Below, in pieces: positions 33,083-42,360 of a stretch of DNA of 64,000 bases. The DNA comes from Angiostrongylus vasorum (Eukaryota > Nematoda > Chromadorea > Rhabditida > Metastrongylidae), in NCBI GenBank assembly GCA_018806985.1, contig JADANN010000221.1:983188-1047187 (forward strand), written 5' to 3'. The notes beneath the pieces are model-generated. The model saw only the letters and a list, made by a program, of their open reading frames with translations. It did not search any database and was not told where the DNA came from. The position numbers and the translations under genes are program-made. The stretch's first letter is position 1; every line of letters begins with the position of its first letter.

Positions 33083-33366
33083 AACGCACGTGGCGCAGTG
33101 TTCGGAGGCGCAGTGGTCGGAGGCGCCCTGCAACACACACGTGAAATCGATCCCCGCGCCCATGGCCCACCAAGCCTTCCATCTCCCCGGAGTCGGCAAA
33201 TTGGTACCCGACTTGTCTGCGAAGATAGCACGACTGGCTCGATATATCGGTAGGCGACCGGGAGTCATTGTAAAGGCCAGAACGCATTCAATCACCTTCA
33301 GACGATGCTTAATGAAGTTCCTCAGGGATTGATCAACGCCGAGAGCTTTATCCTTTCATTTTTTAT
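33083..33366 (+). mobile_element. SINE family 1 with duplicated head
   Basis: The copy has box A, core and end motif of the family. The head contains a local duplication (GGCGCAGTGTTCGGA then GGCGCAGTGGTCGGA) giving two box-A-like motifs 20 bp apart. CGTGAAATCGATCCCC and CGCGCCCATGG keep the acceptor-stem complement. Confidence 0.75.
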
Positions 33367-33548
33367 TGAATGAGTTAGTGGTTTATGCCATTTTTTCGAC
33401 AAGAAGCTAAGTTGATTCCTGACTATTGGGAAGTTCTGACAAACTCTGGAGACGTCTCAGTCACTCCCCTGGATAAAAAGATCAAAACATTCTTTATGTT
33501 GCATGTAATAAAAAAATAATAGAGAAATATGGAGAGGAAAAACGGTAC

Positions 33549-33654
33549 GTGACGATCAAATAACATATTTGTTTGTGTCATGGGTGCTTCAACTGTTGCG
33601 ACAAACCATACCACAACCATTACCAAAGTGAGTCCAGAGAAAGCGACAATACTT
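33549..33654 (-). CDS. Exon of unknown membrane protein (transmembrane helix)
   Basis: This minus-strand exon follows TTACAATTAG and ends before GTACCG. It encodes SIVAFSGLTLVMVVVWFVAT then VEAPMTQTNMLFDRH, a clear transmembrane helix followed by a polar segment. Its first base completes the codon begun by the exon at 35,385-35,502 (AG plus A gives Arg), so the two exons join in phase across a 1.7-kb intron full of mobile elements. The donor is weak. If it is not used the frame continues through hydrophobic codons to a stop near 33,424. Function unknown. Confidence 0.4.
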
Positions 33655-33944
33655 CTAATTGTAATTAAAGAAGGAAAATCAGATCAATAAGAACTTTTCT
33701 GGATTACTCAATCAACACGAGGCCAAATCAATTAATCAATGGCGATTCCAATTTGATAACGAAACAAATCCTTCATTTTCTGGAAAAAATAGGAATGAAA
33801 AAATTTCCACTGCTTCAAAAGCTCCTGTAATTGTTATTGGCAGTACTGAAATTTATCACTTTTTTCTTGGAACATGAAGCGACCTTTCAGATTTGAATGC
33901 AAGAACAATAGACGTCTTAAAAAACTAGAAAAATTTATAAAAAG

Positions 33945-34213
33945 GAGAAAGCTGTCGGCGTTGATCAATCCCTTAGGGATGTACCAAGCATTCGATTTCA
34001 TTAAGCATCGTTAGAGGTGATTGAATGCATATCTGGCCTTTACAGTGACTTGCGGTGGCCTACCCATGTGTCGAACCAGTGCTGTCATCGTCACAGGGAC
34101 GTCTGGTACGAATTTGCCGACCGCGGGGGAGGGAGAACTTGGTGAGCTATGTGCGTGGGGTCTTTCTCATGTGTACTGCAGGGCGCCTCCGACCACTGCG
34201 CCACAGGCGCCCC
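33945..34213 (-). mobile_element. SINE family 1 inside an intron
   Basis: The reverse-oriented copy runs from GTCGGCGTTGATCAATCCC to the head complement GACCACTGCGCCACAGGCGC. It lies between two phase-compatible minus-strand exons (33,549-33,654 and 35,385-35,502). Confidence 0.7.
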
Positions 34214-34534
34214 GAAAATTATATATTTATAACTGGAAAGAATACTTAAGTCTTAATGCCACAAAGTTTTACAGCACTCCTAGTGGTAACTTTTTAGATT
34301 TCAAATTTCTAGAATTTTAAGAGTTTTTTAGATTTGAAAACATAAATTATCAAATAACAAATAGTTTGACAAATACCAAACGTATTTTTTTCACAGATGT
34401 TACCACTTTGCAGATGATACTGATAATGATGGACTTAGGAAAGGAATGATTTTTCCTCTTTACAATTTTTCCCTTTTCCTGAAGAAACTCCTTTTCGCTT
34501 TCATCCTCCTCATTGCAAATTTTTGTCATGATAT
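34214..34534. other. AT-rich intron sequence
   Basis: Nothing recognised. Confidence 0.4.
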
Positions 34535-34640
34535 TCCCAAGACCGACTTTCTGTTAACCTCGGCATTGATTGATAACTCGATGTTTTTCTTCAATAAGCA
34601 GACACGAGGTTGTTATTATAGAATTTATTAGGATACAATA

Positions 34641-34675
34641 GCTGACGTTTCGGCGGTTTCGCCTTCTTCAGAGCC
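34641..34675 (-). ncRNA. Hammerhead-ribozyme-like motif, type A, best preserved
   Basis: In reverse the motif reads GGCT, CTGAAGA, A, GGCG-AAAC-CGCC, GAAAC, GTC, AGC. CTGANGA and GAAA are the invariant hammerhead boxes, GTC is the usual cleavage triplet, and GGCT with AGCT forms stem I. GGCG with CGCC forms a perfect stem II with a four-base loop. Stem III is reduced to A-T and C-G without a loop, the minimal form reported for Penelope-associated hammerheads, which act as dimers. One A between CTGAAGA and stem II is not in the classic consensus, so activity must be tested. Confidence 0.55.
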
Positions 34676-34727
34676 TGGGAAGGTCAAATTGATGCGATCT
34701 ACACAACCAAACACTTTCATAACCTCA

Positions 34728-34902
34728 ATAATGCTGAGATATTTGCAAGACGCCGGACCGCAGGTGTTTACGATGAGGAACGAACGCGCTATTGTCCCTT
34801 CCGGGGAGTAACGCGTTCACCACCACACCATGCGGGTCCTTCGTTTCGCCTGTCTCTTAGCTAGTTCCCTGGCATTAAAAGAAAAGAAGGCAGTAAATAG
34901 AA
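34728..34902 (-). mobile_element. SINE family 2 with target-site duplication
   Basis: The body runs from GATATTTGCAAGACGCCGG to CACCACACCATGCGGGTCC. A partial tail in the other orientation (GGCATTAAAAGAAAAGAAGG) is attached, so it is another foldback-type copy. It is flanked by ACTTTCATAACCTCA (34,713-34,727) and ACTTTCATAACCCTCA (34,903-34,918), which differ by one inserted C. It inserted into the type A inverted pair. Confidence 0.75.
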
Positions 34903-35080
34903 ACTTTCATAACCCTCATAGATAAAACTTAACAAATAAACTCTGTGCGGCTGCTATCCATCAACTAACTTAAATACTTACAACAATTAAATGCGAATGA
35001 AAATTTACTTGTTTAGTTTTATCTGCTAGTGTTATGAAAGTGTTTGGCTGAGTAGATCGCATCTCAACTTGACCTTTCCA

Positions 35081-35115
35081 GGCTCTGAAAAAGGCGAAAC
35101 CGCCGAAACGTCAGC
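35081..35115 (+). ncRNA. Hammerhead-like motif, type A, core mutation
   Basis: This is the mirror copy of 34,641-34,675. It is identical except that CTGAAGA reads CTGAAAA, losing the invariant G8, so it should be inactive. Confidence 0.5.
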
Positions 35116-35384
35116 TATTGTGTCCTAATAAATTCTATACTAACAACCTCGTGTCTGCTTATTGAAGAAAAACATCGGATTTGTCACGATAATTCTACTG
35201 AAGCTTCAGAATAAATGTCTCGGCCTTAAATTGGAATACCGTAATAAATGCATCACTCTTCTACGATCGAGATATTTCTCTTCATATCAAAGTATTTTGC
35301 ATTTTTCTGCGACAAAATCACTAAAGGATGAAATTCAGTTCAGCTTAGTGCTGCTTTAGTTAGAATAAAGTTTGACCTGCTTAC

Positions 35385-35502
35385 CTTGGCCATTCCTGAA
35401 TCACCAGCTTTTTCTCCCTATTCGCGATAGGACCGACAGCAGTGGAACCGATCACCGGTGCATCGCGTTTTCCGCGAATCGTCGACAGTAACCCCATCAT
35501 TT
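35385..35502 (-). CDS. Exon of unknown membrane protein (soluble part)
   Basis: Acceptor TTTAAGTTTGTAG precedes AAATGATGGGG, and the exon ends at a consensus donor (GTAAGC). It encodes MMGLLSTIRGKRDAPVIGST and then AVGPIANREKKLVIQEWP. It leaves two bases (AG) completed by the first base of the exon at 33,549-33,654. The basic, probably cytosolic, segment directly precedes the membrane helix of that exon. No family recognised. Confidence 0.45.
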
Positions 35503-35706
35503 CTACAAACTTAAAGAGTAGAAAATAGATGGACGACAGCGAACGCAATGAGGATGAACGAGCTACCATTAAAGATTGGTGCCATGCATAGCATTAAACG
35601 GATGACATCAAATCAGAACTAGAGAAAATCCAGAATTCAGACAGATTACTATGAAGTAATGGAGTATAAGGAGAGAATATTTGTGCTAATTTTAGCAGAT
35701 TACAGG

Positions 35707-35845
35707 AGGCGTGTGTGAAATAGTGGTTAGAGATCCCCTGCAATACAAACGCGGTCATTGGTTCATTCTGCCAACCTGAACCAACCGAGATTCCTTCTGT
35801 TTGAGATGGGCGGATTGCTACGAGACTTATTTGGGAGCGTAAAAT
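35707..35845 (+). mobile_element. SINE family 1, old head-containing fragment
   Basis: GGCGTGTGTGAAATAGTGG and TCATTGGTTCATTCTGCC keep box A and box B positions. The following body is eroded (GACTTATTTGGGAGCG for GACTTGTCTGGGAGGA). Confidence 0.4.
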
Positions 35846-36021
35846 CTCATGAAATTTTTATTGGAAGAATGCATTAGCTGTGGGAAGTTATTATATAGGC
35901 TAAGTAGGAATTTAATAACCTCTGAGATGATCAGTGGAACCGAATTTAAGGCGCATTCCAAAAGGGTAAGTTACTTTTTTTCCACTACTGAGAGACTAGA
36001 ATTCTGACAAAAAAAGCAGAA

Positions 36022-36165
36022 CGAGGACCTCAGTGGTTCCGTCCATAACATGTCAGCCCCGGAAAGGTAATCGCAGTTCAATTCGGCTTGGGCTCGAAGT
36101 TTTGCAAATACTTCAGCTTCGTAGTGGTTGTATTTCACTATTAGTGCACTAAATTACCGCGTTTA
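36022..36165 (+). mobile_element. SINE family 2 fragment
   Basis: GTGGTTCCGTCCATAACATG, then CCCCGGAAAGGTAATCGCAG, AGTTTTGCAAATACTTCAGC and GTAGTGGTTGTATTTCAC. Confidence 0.5.
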
Positions 36166-36576
36166 ATGGCTACTCAAAGGCTGCACGCATGGGATGGATC
36201 TCTCATGTGAGATGAAGAAAGATAGCAATATCGTTTTGTGGGCTCGTACTCAACAACTTGTTTACCTCATTAACTATTCAAACAATTGAGCTTATTTGGA
36301 GAAGCACCGTCTCCTGCATACTTTCTGGTTAATGTTCACTACGCTTTTTGTGAAATCAAAGTGGACACTGTAATCCATATAAACGCATTGAAACCAACGC
36401 ACGCAGGCATGAATATATCTATGCATATAATGAGGTATAAGTGAACTTGAGCCACTGGAGACAGAATCCGCTCATGAATTCATCTGCTTATCGCAGAAAA
36501 TATATTTTCGTTTTTGCTCCGTCTTTTGGATCCTATTCGTTGTCTGAGTGACCAGGGAATAGCAGTGATAGCTTAC

Positions 36577-36683
36577 ACAATTGGGATCTAAAGATCCATA
36601 GAAAGGTTTGCCATAATTTTTTTCATTGTTAGAAATATGAGACCCTTGACGACCGTTTACCATTAATACGCTTTTGAGGAAGT
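36577..36683 (-). CDS. Exon of unknown protein
   Basis: This minus-strand exon lies between TGGTACTTACAG and donor GTAAGC. It encodes FLKSVLMVNGRQGSHISNNE and then KNYGKPFYGSLDPNC. Its first two bases complete the codon begun by the exon at 39,541-39,737, so those two join in phase. If the donor is skipped, the frame stays open to a stop at 36,472 with a basic tail (TEQKRKYIFCDKQMNS), an alternative 3' end. It does not join directly to 35,385-35,502, so another small exon would be needed. Confidence 0.4.
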
Positions 36684-37361
36684 CTGTAAGTACCAAGAAA
36701 AGAATTTTTTATCAGTACAGACGAAAAGTGAGCACTGTTGAATAATTTTCGAAATGAAGAGGTTTCTTACAGCTAAAATAAACCGTGAGTTAAAACAGAG
36801 AGAGAGGTAGAGAGAGAGAGCAAGCAGATTTTTTGGAAACTGAAATCACTGAAAAAGTCCATAGATAAATCACAATAGAATCACTTTTTTATACTGCCTA
36901 TGCTTTCTCCATTAGTAGATAATAGACCACTATAGTAAAGGTGTTTCCGGCTAGGAGTTTACAAGGAACGTCGCTAGAAAGGAGGTTATGAGAAATTCCG
37001 AAAGCAGGCATGAAGGCACAGAAACTGACCACAACGAATGAAGGGCTCGTGAGATGTTGAAATGAACATGTAATTATTCCCGTTTCTTCCATGTTCCTCA
37101 TTTGTTAATTAGTGGCTAAGGAAGGAAAGTCGTCATGACACATTTTATTGAAAAAAAGAGATTCCACAATGCCTGCCAGTTCCAACAACACGTGGTAGCA
37201 CCACGTCGAAGACGGTGACAGAAGGGAAATTTGAGAACGCAAACGCGATTATGTTTATCCCATTATATGTAGTATTTGCATGCATGTCACTGCGAATCGA
37301 ATTGGATGAGAACCTCATAGAAAACCGTCCCGGATTCAGAAACGTTTTTCAGTTGGTGGGC

Positions 37362-37640
37362 CTTCTCGTACAACACGGTGGTTAGAGGTGCTATGAAGCA
37401 CACACCGGATCGGTCGATGATGTTTCGATCCCGCGCAGCAGGTTCATCAAGCCCTTCCTCCCTCCGAAAAAATAGGACTAGGTTTTATAAGCGAGGACAG
37501 CAGCACTGAAATGGTACAACGGAAGCCCATAGCAATTCATTGCAGAAACCACATATGCATTCAATCACCTCTACGATGCGTGATTAAGTCGAATGGATGA
37601 CACTTCCCTCAGTGATTGATGTACTCCCGACGTTTTCTCC
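37362..37640 (+). mobile_element. SINE family 1, diverged
   Basis: ACACGGTGGTTAGAGG (head), GATCCCGCGCAGC, then ATATGCATTCAATCACCTC and CCCTCAGTGATTGATG in family order. Confidence 0.5.
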
Positions 37641-38583
37641 TTTATTCTTACTGTCAGTTAGCGGGAACCCTACGGCATTTCGTGACCATGGTAACGATGC
37701 AAAGGATAAAAAACGCCTTGCATGTTCCATGCAATGTTCTCAGGAAATAAAATAAAAAAAATCAAATGCTTTTTCTACTTTGGATATTTCCCATGTGATA
37801 AGTTTACGGTATGGAATTAGGAACTGCCTGAAGAAAGCCGACTGGATGACACGTAAGAAGATGAAAAAGGAAGGTACTTGGATCACTACTACGGAAGGAG
37901 TAGGAGATAAAGGAGTTGTTTGCAGGATATCACAAAAAAAAACTTAAACTCACTAGCCTGGCAATCTTTTTGATGTCTGCCTGAAGTAGAGACTTCGAAA
38001 AACATCACTACTTCATCCCTCGTCCTCCTTCATGAAACACAAGATAGCTTAGATCAAAGAGCATTAGTTGATTATCCTAAGTTCTTCTTCTCCAATTCTT
38101 TCACTTTCGCAGTTTTTTCTCCACGTATTACTGGACGACTCACCGATTGTTCTATGCACGATTTACCTATGCTCACAGTACGACATCTGCTTCAAAAAGA
38201 GCAAAATGTTTCTTCTCCCTTAGCGAAGATAGATATTGTCTTCATGTGGTCTAAAGGCTCAATTCCTTTGCAGAACTGTTGAAATATTTGTTGAGACAAT
38301 CTTCGCTGAAAGCCGCTAGAGGCTTTTTAACACGTAATATTGTCATTCGTATTTACTACTCTATTTCACTGCGAACTTCTAGCCGACTCTGTGTGTAGAT
38401 GATTCAAGCATTCCTACACACGCATACATAAAGCAAGCGTACGTTCTGCAGAGCGCATAACTAACTGACAAGGAAAAGACAAAAATCCATTCAATGAATC
38501 CCTTTTTAAAAGGAGGTATGAGTCAATAAAAAAGTGGAGATAAGGATTTTTTTCCTGAATACTTCCCAAGAAGGATAAAATAG
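37641..38583. other. Spacer or intron
   Basis: Nothing recognised. Confidence 0.4.
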
Positions 38584-38810
38584 GAAGCTTTGGCCGTTCA
38601 TCAATCCCTGAGGAACTTTATTAAGCATCGTCTGAAGGTGACTGAATGCATATCTGGCCTTTACAATGACTCGCGCTGGCATACTTGTGTATCGAGCCAG
38701 TGCTATTATCCCTGGAACCAATTTGCCAACCCCGGAGGGATGGAATGCTTGGTGGACCATGGGCGCAGGGATCGATTCCACGCCTCCAACCACTGCGCCA
38801 CACTCGCCCT
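38584..38810 (-). mobile_element. SINE family 1, internally shortened
   Basis: GTTCATCAATCCCTGAGG through CATATCTGGCCTTTACAATG to the head complement CACTGCGCCACACTCGCCC. It lacks about 50 bp seen in longer copies. Confidence 0.7.
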
Positions 38811-39540
38811 TACCAAGACTATATGTTCTAAAAAACTGTGTTTTTCAAAAAATTTGTGGGCACGCGATGCCGCAATAGTGTCAAGTTACGAAGAAAAAAC
38901 CAACAAGTTTTGTTTATTAGGATAAAATATCCCCTTATCTGGGCGGTTTTCTTCACTGGTCCCCCACAAGTCCTTAAAAAGTTTATTCAAATGTGAAAAA
39001 ACAACTGTTTGAATGCTTATATCGGCAATAAGAATGGATCACTTTAACGGAAAGCACTTTTAATCCGTTAAAAACAAGCTGCCCAAAAATGTCTCGAAAA
39101 AAGAGATCTTGAAGTTGTCATGATGAACTGATGAGTTGCTCGACCCCAGCAATCGGCGTAGCAAACCATGCGCAACCAGTATTTTCTTAGAAAACCAGGT
39201 GAGATCGATCATTTAAGATGACACTGGTGCTGGTGAAGAAAAAGGAATATGTCAGACATGGGTTCAATCCCATACAGTACGAAGAGATGACCAGCCCAAA
39301 GGCCTAATTATGAACGAAAATGGCTACTACCGGAATCACCGGACAATTTTGTACAAAAATGACCACGGTGGACTGTATGGAAGATGTGATAGCGAGTGCA
39401 TGAACGCTTGTTGTCTTTTTGGTATCGCAAATGTACAGAAAAAAATCTGCGATAGGTGCACCAATAACGAACTATCTCTCTCTGACAATAAAATTTCTGA
39501 ACAAGACAGTGTGGTTCAGAAAAAAAGGGGCCTGTTTTAC
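38811..39540. other. Intron or spacer
   Basis: A plus-strand frame at 39,310-39,543 is the shadow of a better minus-strand exon. A GGGTTCAATCCC motif near 39,260 recalls a tRNA box B but has no partner. Confidence 0.35.
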
Positions 39541-39737
39541 TAGAATTCCCAATTTCTCTTAGTTCGGCTGCCTCGGATGTCAAGACGGTATCACGTGGAT
39601 CTTTTCTAGCCTTTCGGAAGCCTTGAAAGAGTCTTCGATGAAGTAAAAAGTACACAGCTACAGTGACGGATGAAAGGTCTACTAAGACAACAGCACCTTC
39701 GAGTGAAAAAATTAGTGGAATATATCGGATCCAGTTT
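39541..39737 (-). CDS. Exon of unknown membrane protein
   Basis: Acceptor AAATGTATTGCAG and donor GTAAAA frame 65 codons. NWIRYIPLIFSLEGAVVLVD and LSSVTVAVYFLLHRRLFQGF form one or two hydrophobic helices. RKARKDPRDTVLTSEAAELR then EIGNS follow, a basic then polar stretch. It begins with the last base of a codon and ends with one base (A) that joins the exon at 36,577-36,683 in phase. Codon use is clearly coding-like. I cannot name the family. With the exons at 36.6, 35.4 and 33.6 kb it would make a multi-pass protein. Confidence 0.45.
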
Positions 39738-40194
39738 CTGCAATACATTTGAAAAGTACTGCTTTTTTTCTTACTCTGAAACTCCCAATGCTGACTACAG
39801 CTTCAGCTTTGTCGAGCGGAAAGTATAAGCACACAATGGCTTTGAATTGGCAATCCATTTAAGTTGACGACGGAACAACTAAGAGAGCCTGTCTTCAAGG
39901 TATTCACCTAATGGGGAGATGACGGCAACACTATTTATTGGATGCTTGCCATTCGAGGCACATTTATTTCAGGAATATGATATGCTGTGCTGATGAACTG
40001 GTTACGTTTAGACTAAGAATTTGAACGTTTTCCACAACTATATGCATGTCGAAAAATAGTTACGAGTAGGAGCACTAACCCCTAACAGCCAAGATAGAGA
40101 CGGAGGAACGGACAGAGAGCAGCACTATGGTAGACGTGACCAGTAGAAATGAACGAGCCAACAAGGTACTTAGAAGGCGAAGAAGAATTTGATT
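39738..40194. other. Spacer
   Basis: Nothing recognised. Confidence 0.4.
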
Positions 40195-40610
40195 AAAAAA
40201 CCTTTATTCAACTAAAATTTCGACATCTTTGCCTTCTTCAGAGCCGTATTGATCCGATTCGATTGTTTGTCCACAGTTGTCTCTCCGTCATGTCATCTCC
40301 GATGTGGATCTTGGTGATCATATCGAGTCCAATCCAGTGTAGCACCGTTCAAATGAAGTAATCTCACTTGGTAGTGCTCCCTTATACACTACGCCCTTCG
40401 ATAATAGTTTGTTTTTCTCAAGACACGCCATCCTGGAGCATTCGGTACCATTACCAACTAACACACAACGTAATCAAACATCAGATCACGAACACCCACA
40501 TTGGAAGAAGGAAGAACTGTGAACAACCGACCCGAATCAATCCGGGTATGAAGAAGGTAAGGGGGTCGAAAGGTCATCCGAATAAAATTTCTTTTAGCAT
40601 TTTCTTGTTA
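40195..40610. mobile_element. Inverted pair of type B ribozyme-bearing elements
   Basis: A minus-oriented copy (40,195-40,400) carries a hammerhead-like block at 40,211-40,245, then reversed GGATCAATACGGCTC, CACTGGATTGGACTCG and a TATA-like GTGTATAAGGG. It is followed by a degraded plus-oriented copy ending GGGTCGAAAGGTCATCCG and AATAAAATTTC near 40,590. The outer ends mirror each other. Confidence 0.6.
40211..40245 (-). ncRNA. Hammerhead-like motif, type B, with covarying stem II
   Basis: Reversed it shows GGCT, CTGAAGA, A, GGCA with loop AAGA and TGTC, GAAAT, TTT, AGTT. The boxes CTGANGA and GAAA are intact. Stem II GGCA/TGTC pairs fully with one G-T wobble, and stem I GGCT/AGTT pairs with wobbles. 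The minimal stem III C-G is lost. Confidence 0.4.
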
Positions 40611-40628
40611 ATTTATCTTAAATAACAG

Positions 40629-40946
40629 GTACTCATTAGGCACGCCGAGGTTGAAAGAGTCTTGGTTTCTAAAATATTTAGAAAGAATTTCGTAGCAGGC
40701 CAAATGCTATCGATATCGTATTCCAAGAATGCCGACGACAAGCAAAAATCCCAAAGCAACATAGAAGCAGACTGTAGTGTTGTAACGAGATTTAATGTAT
40801 TTTTTTTGAAAAGACCTGACGATTCGCTTTTGATGCAGCCTACGACCGGAGCTCCTAGTTCGGTACTTAGTGTGAAGTCCACAAAAGTAAAATCATTAAC
40901 CAAACTACGCTTGAAAACGCTATACCAATGTGACAAATTTATTTAA
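40629..40946 (+). CDS. Possible terminal exon, unknown protein
   Basis: Acceptor TTATCTTAAATAACAG is followed by 105 open codons ending in TAA. The stretch has a coding-like codon pattern: HAEVERVLVSKIFRKNFVAG, SISYSKNADDKQKSQSN, then a basic C-terminus KSTKVKSLTKLRLKTLYQC. The start of the exon is set by the acceptor, since the first ATG is internal. The opposite strand is also open here (40,613-40,936) but less coding-like. No family identified. The exon begins just after a type B element, which would lie in the preceding intron. Confidence 0.35.
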   Translation, partial: VLIRHAEVERVLVSKIFRKNFVAGQMLSISYSKNADDKQKSQSNIEADCSVVTRFNVFFLKRPDDSLLMQPTTGAPSSVLSVKSTKVKSLTKLRLKTLYQCDKFI

Positions 40947-41149
40947 AGAAGCAGTTTAATAGTGGACGGGCATGGAGGAGTGCTGAACAGCTATGACTTG
41001 CCCTTGTAATCATCAGGTGATAGACGAAAATTACAAAGCTTATTAAAGCTGCATAGTGAATTTCATTTTTTTTATTGGTGAGGAAAAAATTACTAAACTC
41101 TGGGCGTCTTTACCAACGCCATACACACCTACTTATTCTACCATGGTGA

Positions 41150-42100
41150 AATTCCCGACATGGAAGTCGTTGAAACTTCTTCAAACGGCTTTTCAGCGGC
41201 GACGTGCTTTCTCAGTAGTATTATCAACCATTCACACGGGAAAAACCAACCGAGAACTGGCTTCCACTCTTAACCATCCAAATAAGGCTCTCAGGAAGTG
41301 GCTACATAACAAAATAGTATCGCAAGCCAAGTAGTAAAAAATATAATAGCTCACTACCTCTCCTCTCATCCTTTACACATGAAAAAAGCACTCATCAAAA
41401 AGATGTACCGTACGGCTAAAAATGTGTGCACAGGAGAAGAGAAAAGGAAGGAATCGCTTAACCTGGCATGAAAACTAGCTGCTTCCAATGGCTACGAAGC
41501 AGAAGCCGCTCGGGTCAGAGTAAAACGAAGGGTAGTTCCTCAAAAATAATGCTTCGAGCGTAGGTAAGATTTAAGCTGCCCTTCATATCAAATGAAACAA
41601 GTTACTCCCATTAAGAGTTGCTTAAGAAAAAGTGGTCTTGAAAATTGTGTAGCAATTATCGACCTTTTACACAATGCCCTATGCCGTCAGCTAGTTCGCA
41701 ATCGTCTCTATGATCGTTTGTGCAGCTCAGAAAACTGTACGAGCTGTCCTAATGGGAGAGCCGGGGATTGCATGAGATTTGGTACAATATGCTTGATCTC
41801 GTGTAAGGCATACGGTCAGGAATATATTGGGAAAACGGGTAGAACGCGTTGTGTCCGCATAAAAGAACGTCTAGATGGGAAAGTTAAACTTCGTCAAAGC
41901 ACTCCTCTACGTACGCATAGGGCACAAAAGCACAATAGCAATGATTTTTGAAGTCATTGTCTGGATCCTAGCGCAGGAATCAAAAACATCAACGCGCAAG
42001 ACTCTCGAGGCGTTTTGGATAAATTTCAAAAATCCAGAGATAGACCAGAAGGACGAATTCCTCACTATCACGCGTGACCTGGCGCCTTAATTCAAAATGA
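41150..42100 (+). pseudogene. Penelope-like element, 5'-truncated, RT end and GIY-YIG
   Basis: From the RT C-terminal region (NQPRTGFHS frame remnants, then NIIAHYLSSHPLHMKKALIK and NLA-KLAASNGYEAEA), the copy passes into LCRQLVRNRLYDRLCSSENC with a CX2C linker. The nuclease core CLISCKAYGQEYIGKTGRTR then CVRIKERLDG follows at 41,592-41,951. After a frameshift the C-terminal helix KTLEAFWINFKNPEI (41,979-42,023) carries the family's catalytic Glu. Stops and shifts show it is dead. In function the GIY-YIG nuclease nicks DNA to prime the element's RT. Confidence 0.75.
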
Positions 42101-42284
42101 TATTTTTGACCCCTGGGTGGGTCTCGCTCGCCATCCCACGTGATCAACACGCGAGCAGTACCACTCGTAAAAGCACGGTGAGCAGCCTTTTTGATCAATA
42201 TGGCGTTTATTTGAAAGTGTGACCTTCAGTAGTACTATGAATATTTAGCCTAATGTAAAACTACTGTTACATTAAATACGTCTA

Positions 42285-42320
42285 GGCTCTGAGAAAGGCG
42301 AAATTGCCGAAACGTCAGCC
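42285..42320 (+). ncRNA. Hammerhead-like motif in Penelope 3' region, type A
   Basis: GGCT, CTGAGAA, A, GGCG-AAAT-TGCC, GAAAC, GTC, AGCC lies 185 bp past the GIY-YIG end. Stem II keeps pairing (one G-T), but CTGANGA has lost G8 (A instead), so it should be inactive. A CAA-repeat follows at once. Confidence 0.45.
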
Positions 42321-42325
42321 ATCGA

Positions 42326-42360
42326 CCAACAACAACAACAGCAACGTCAACAACAACAAA
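42326..42360. repeat. (CAA)n tract at Penelope 3' end
   Basis: Imperfect CAA units directly after the ribozyme-like motif, perhaps part of the element's terminal repeat. Confidence 0.8.

Larger units (their letters stand above)
34535..35175. mobile_element. Inverted pair of type A ribozyme-bearing terminal repeats
   Basis: The left copy (34,535-34,730, minus) and right copy (about 35,000-35,175, plus) are mirror images of about 190 bp. Shared blocks include GACCGACTTTCTGTTAACCT, CAGACACGAGGTTGTTATTA, TGACCTTTCCAGGCTCTGAA and GCCGAAACGTCAGCTATTG. No Penelope reading frame lies between them. The middle holds a SINE 2 (34,728-34,902) and about 100 bp of unique sequence. It is probably a non-autonomous or deleted Penelope derivative. 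Confidence 0.7.

Noticed and set aside
39310..39543. Plus-strand ORF with several cysteines
   Set aside because: It lies mostly beyond and opposite the donor end of a better-supported minus-strand exon, and nothing supports it independently.
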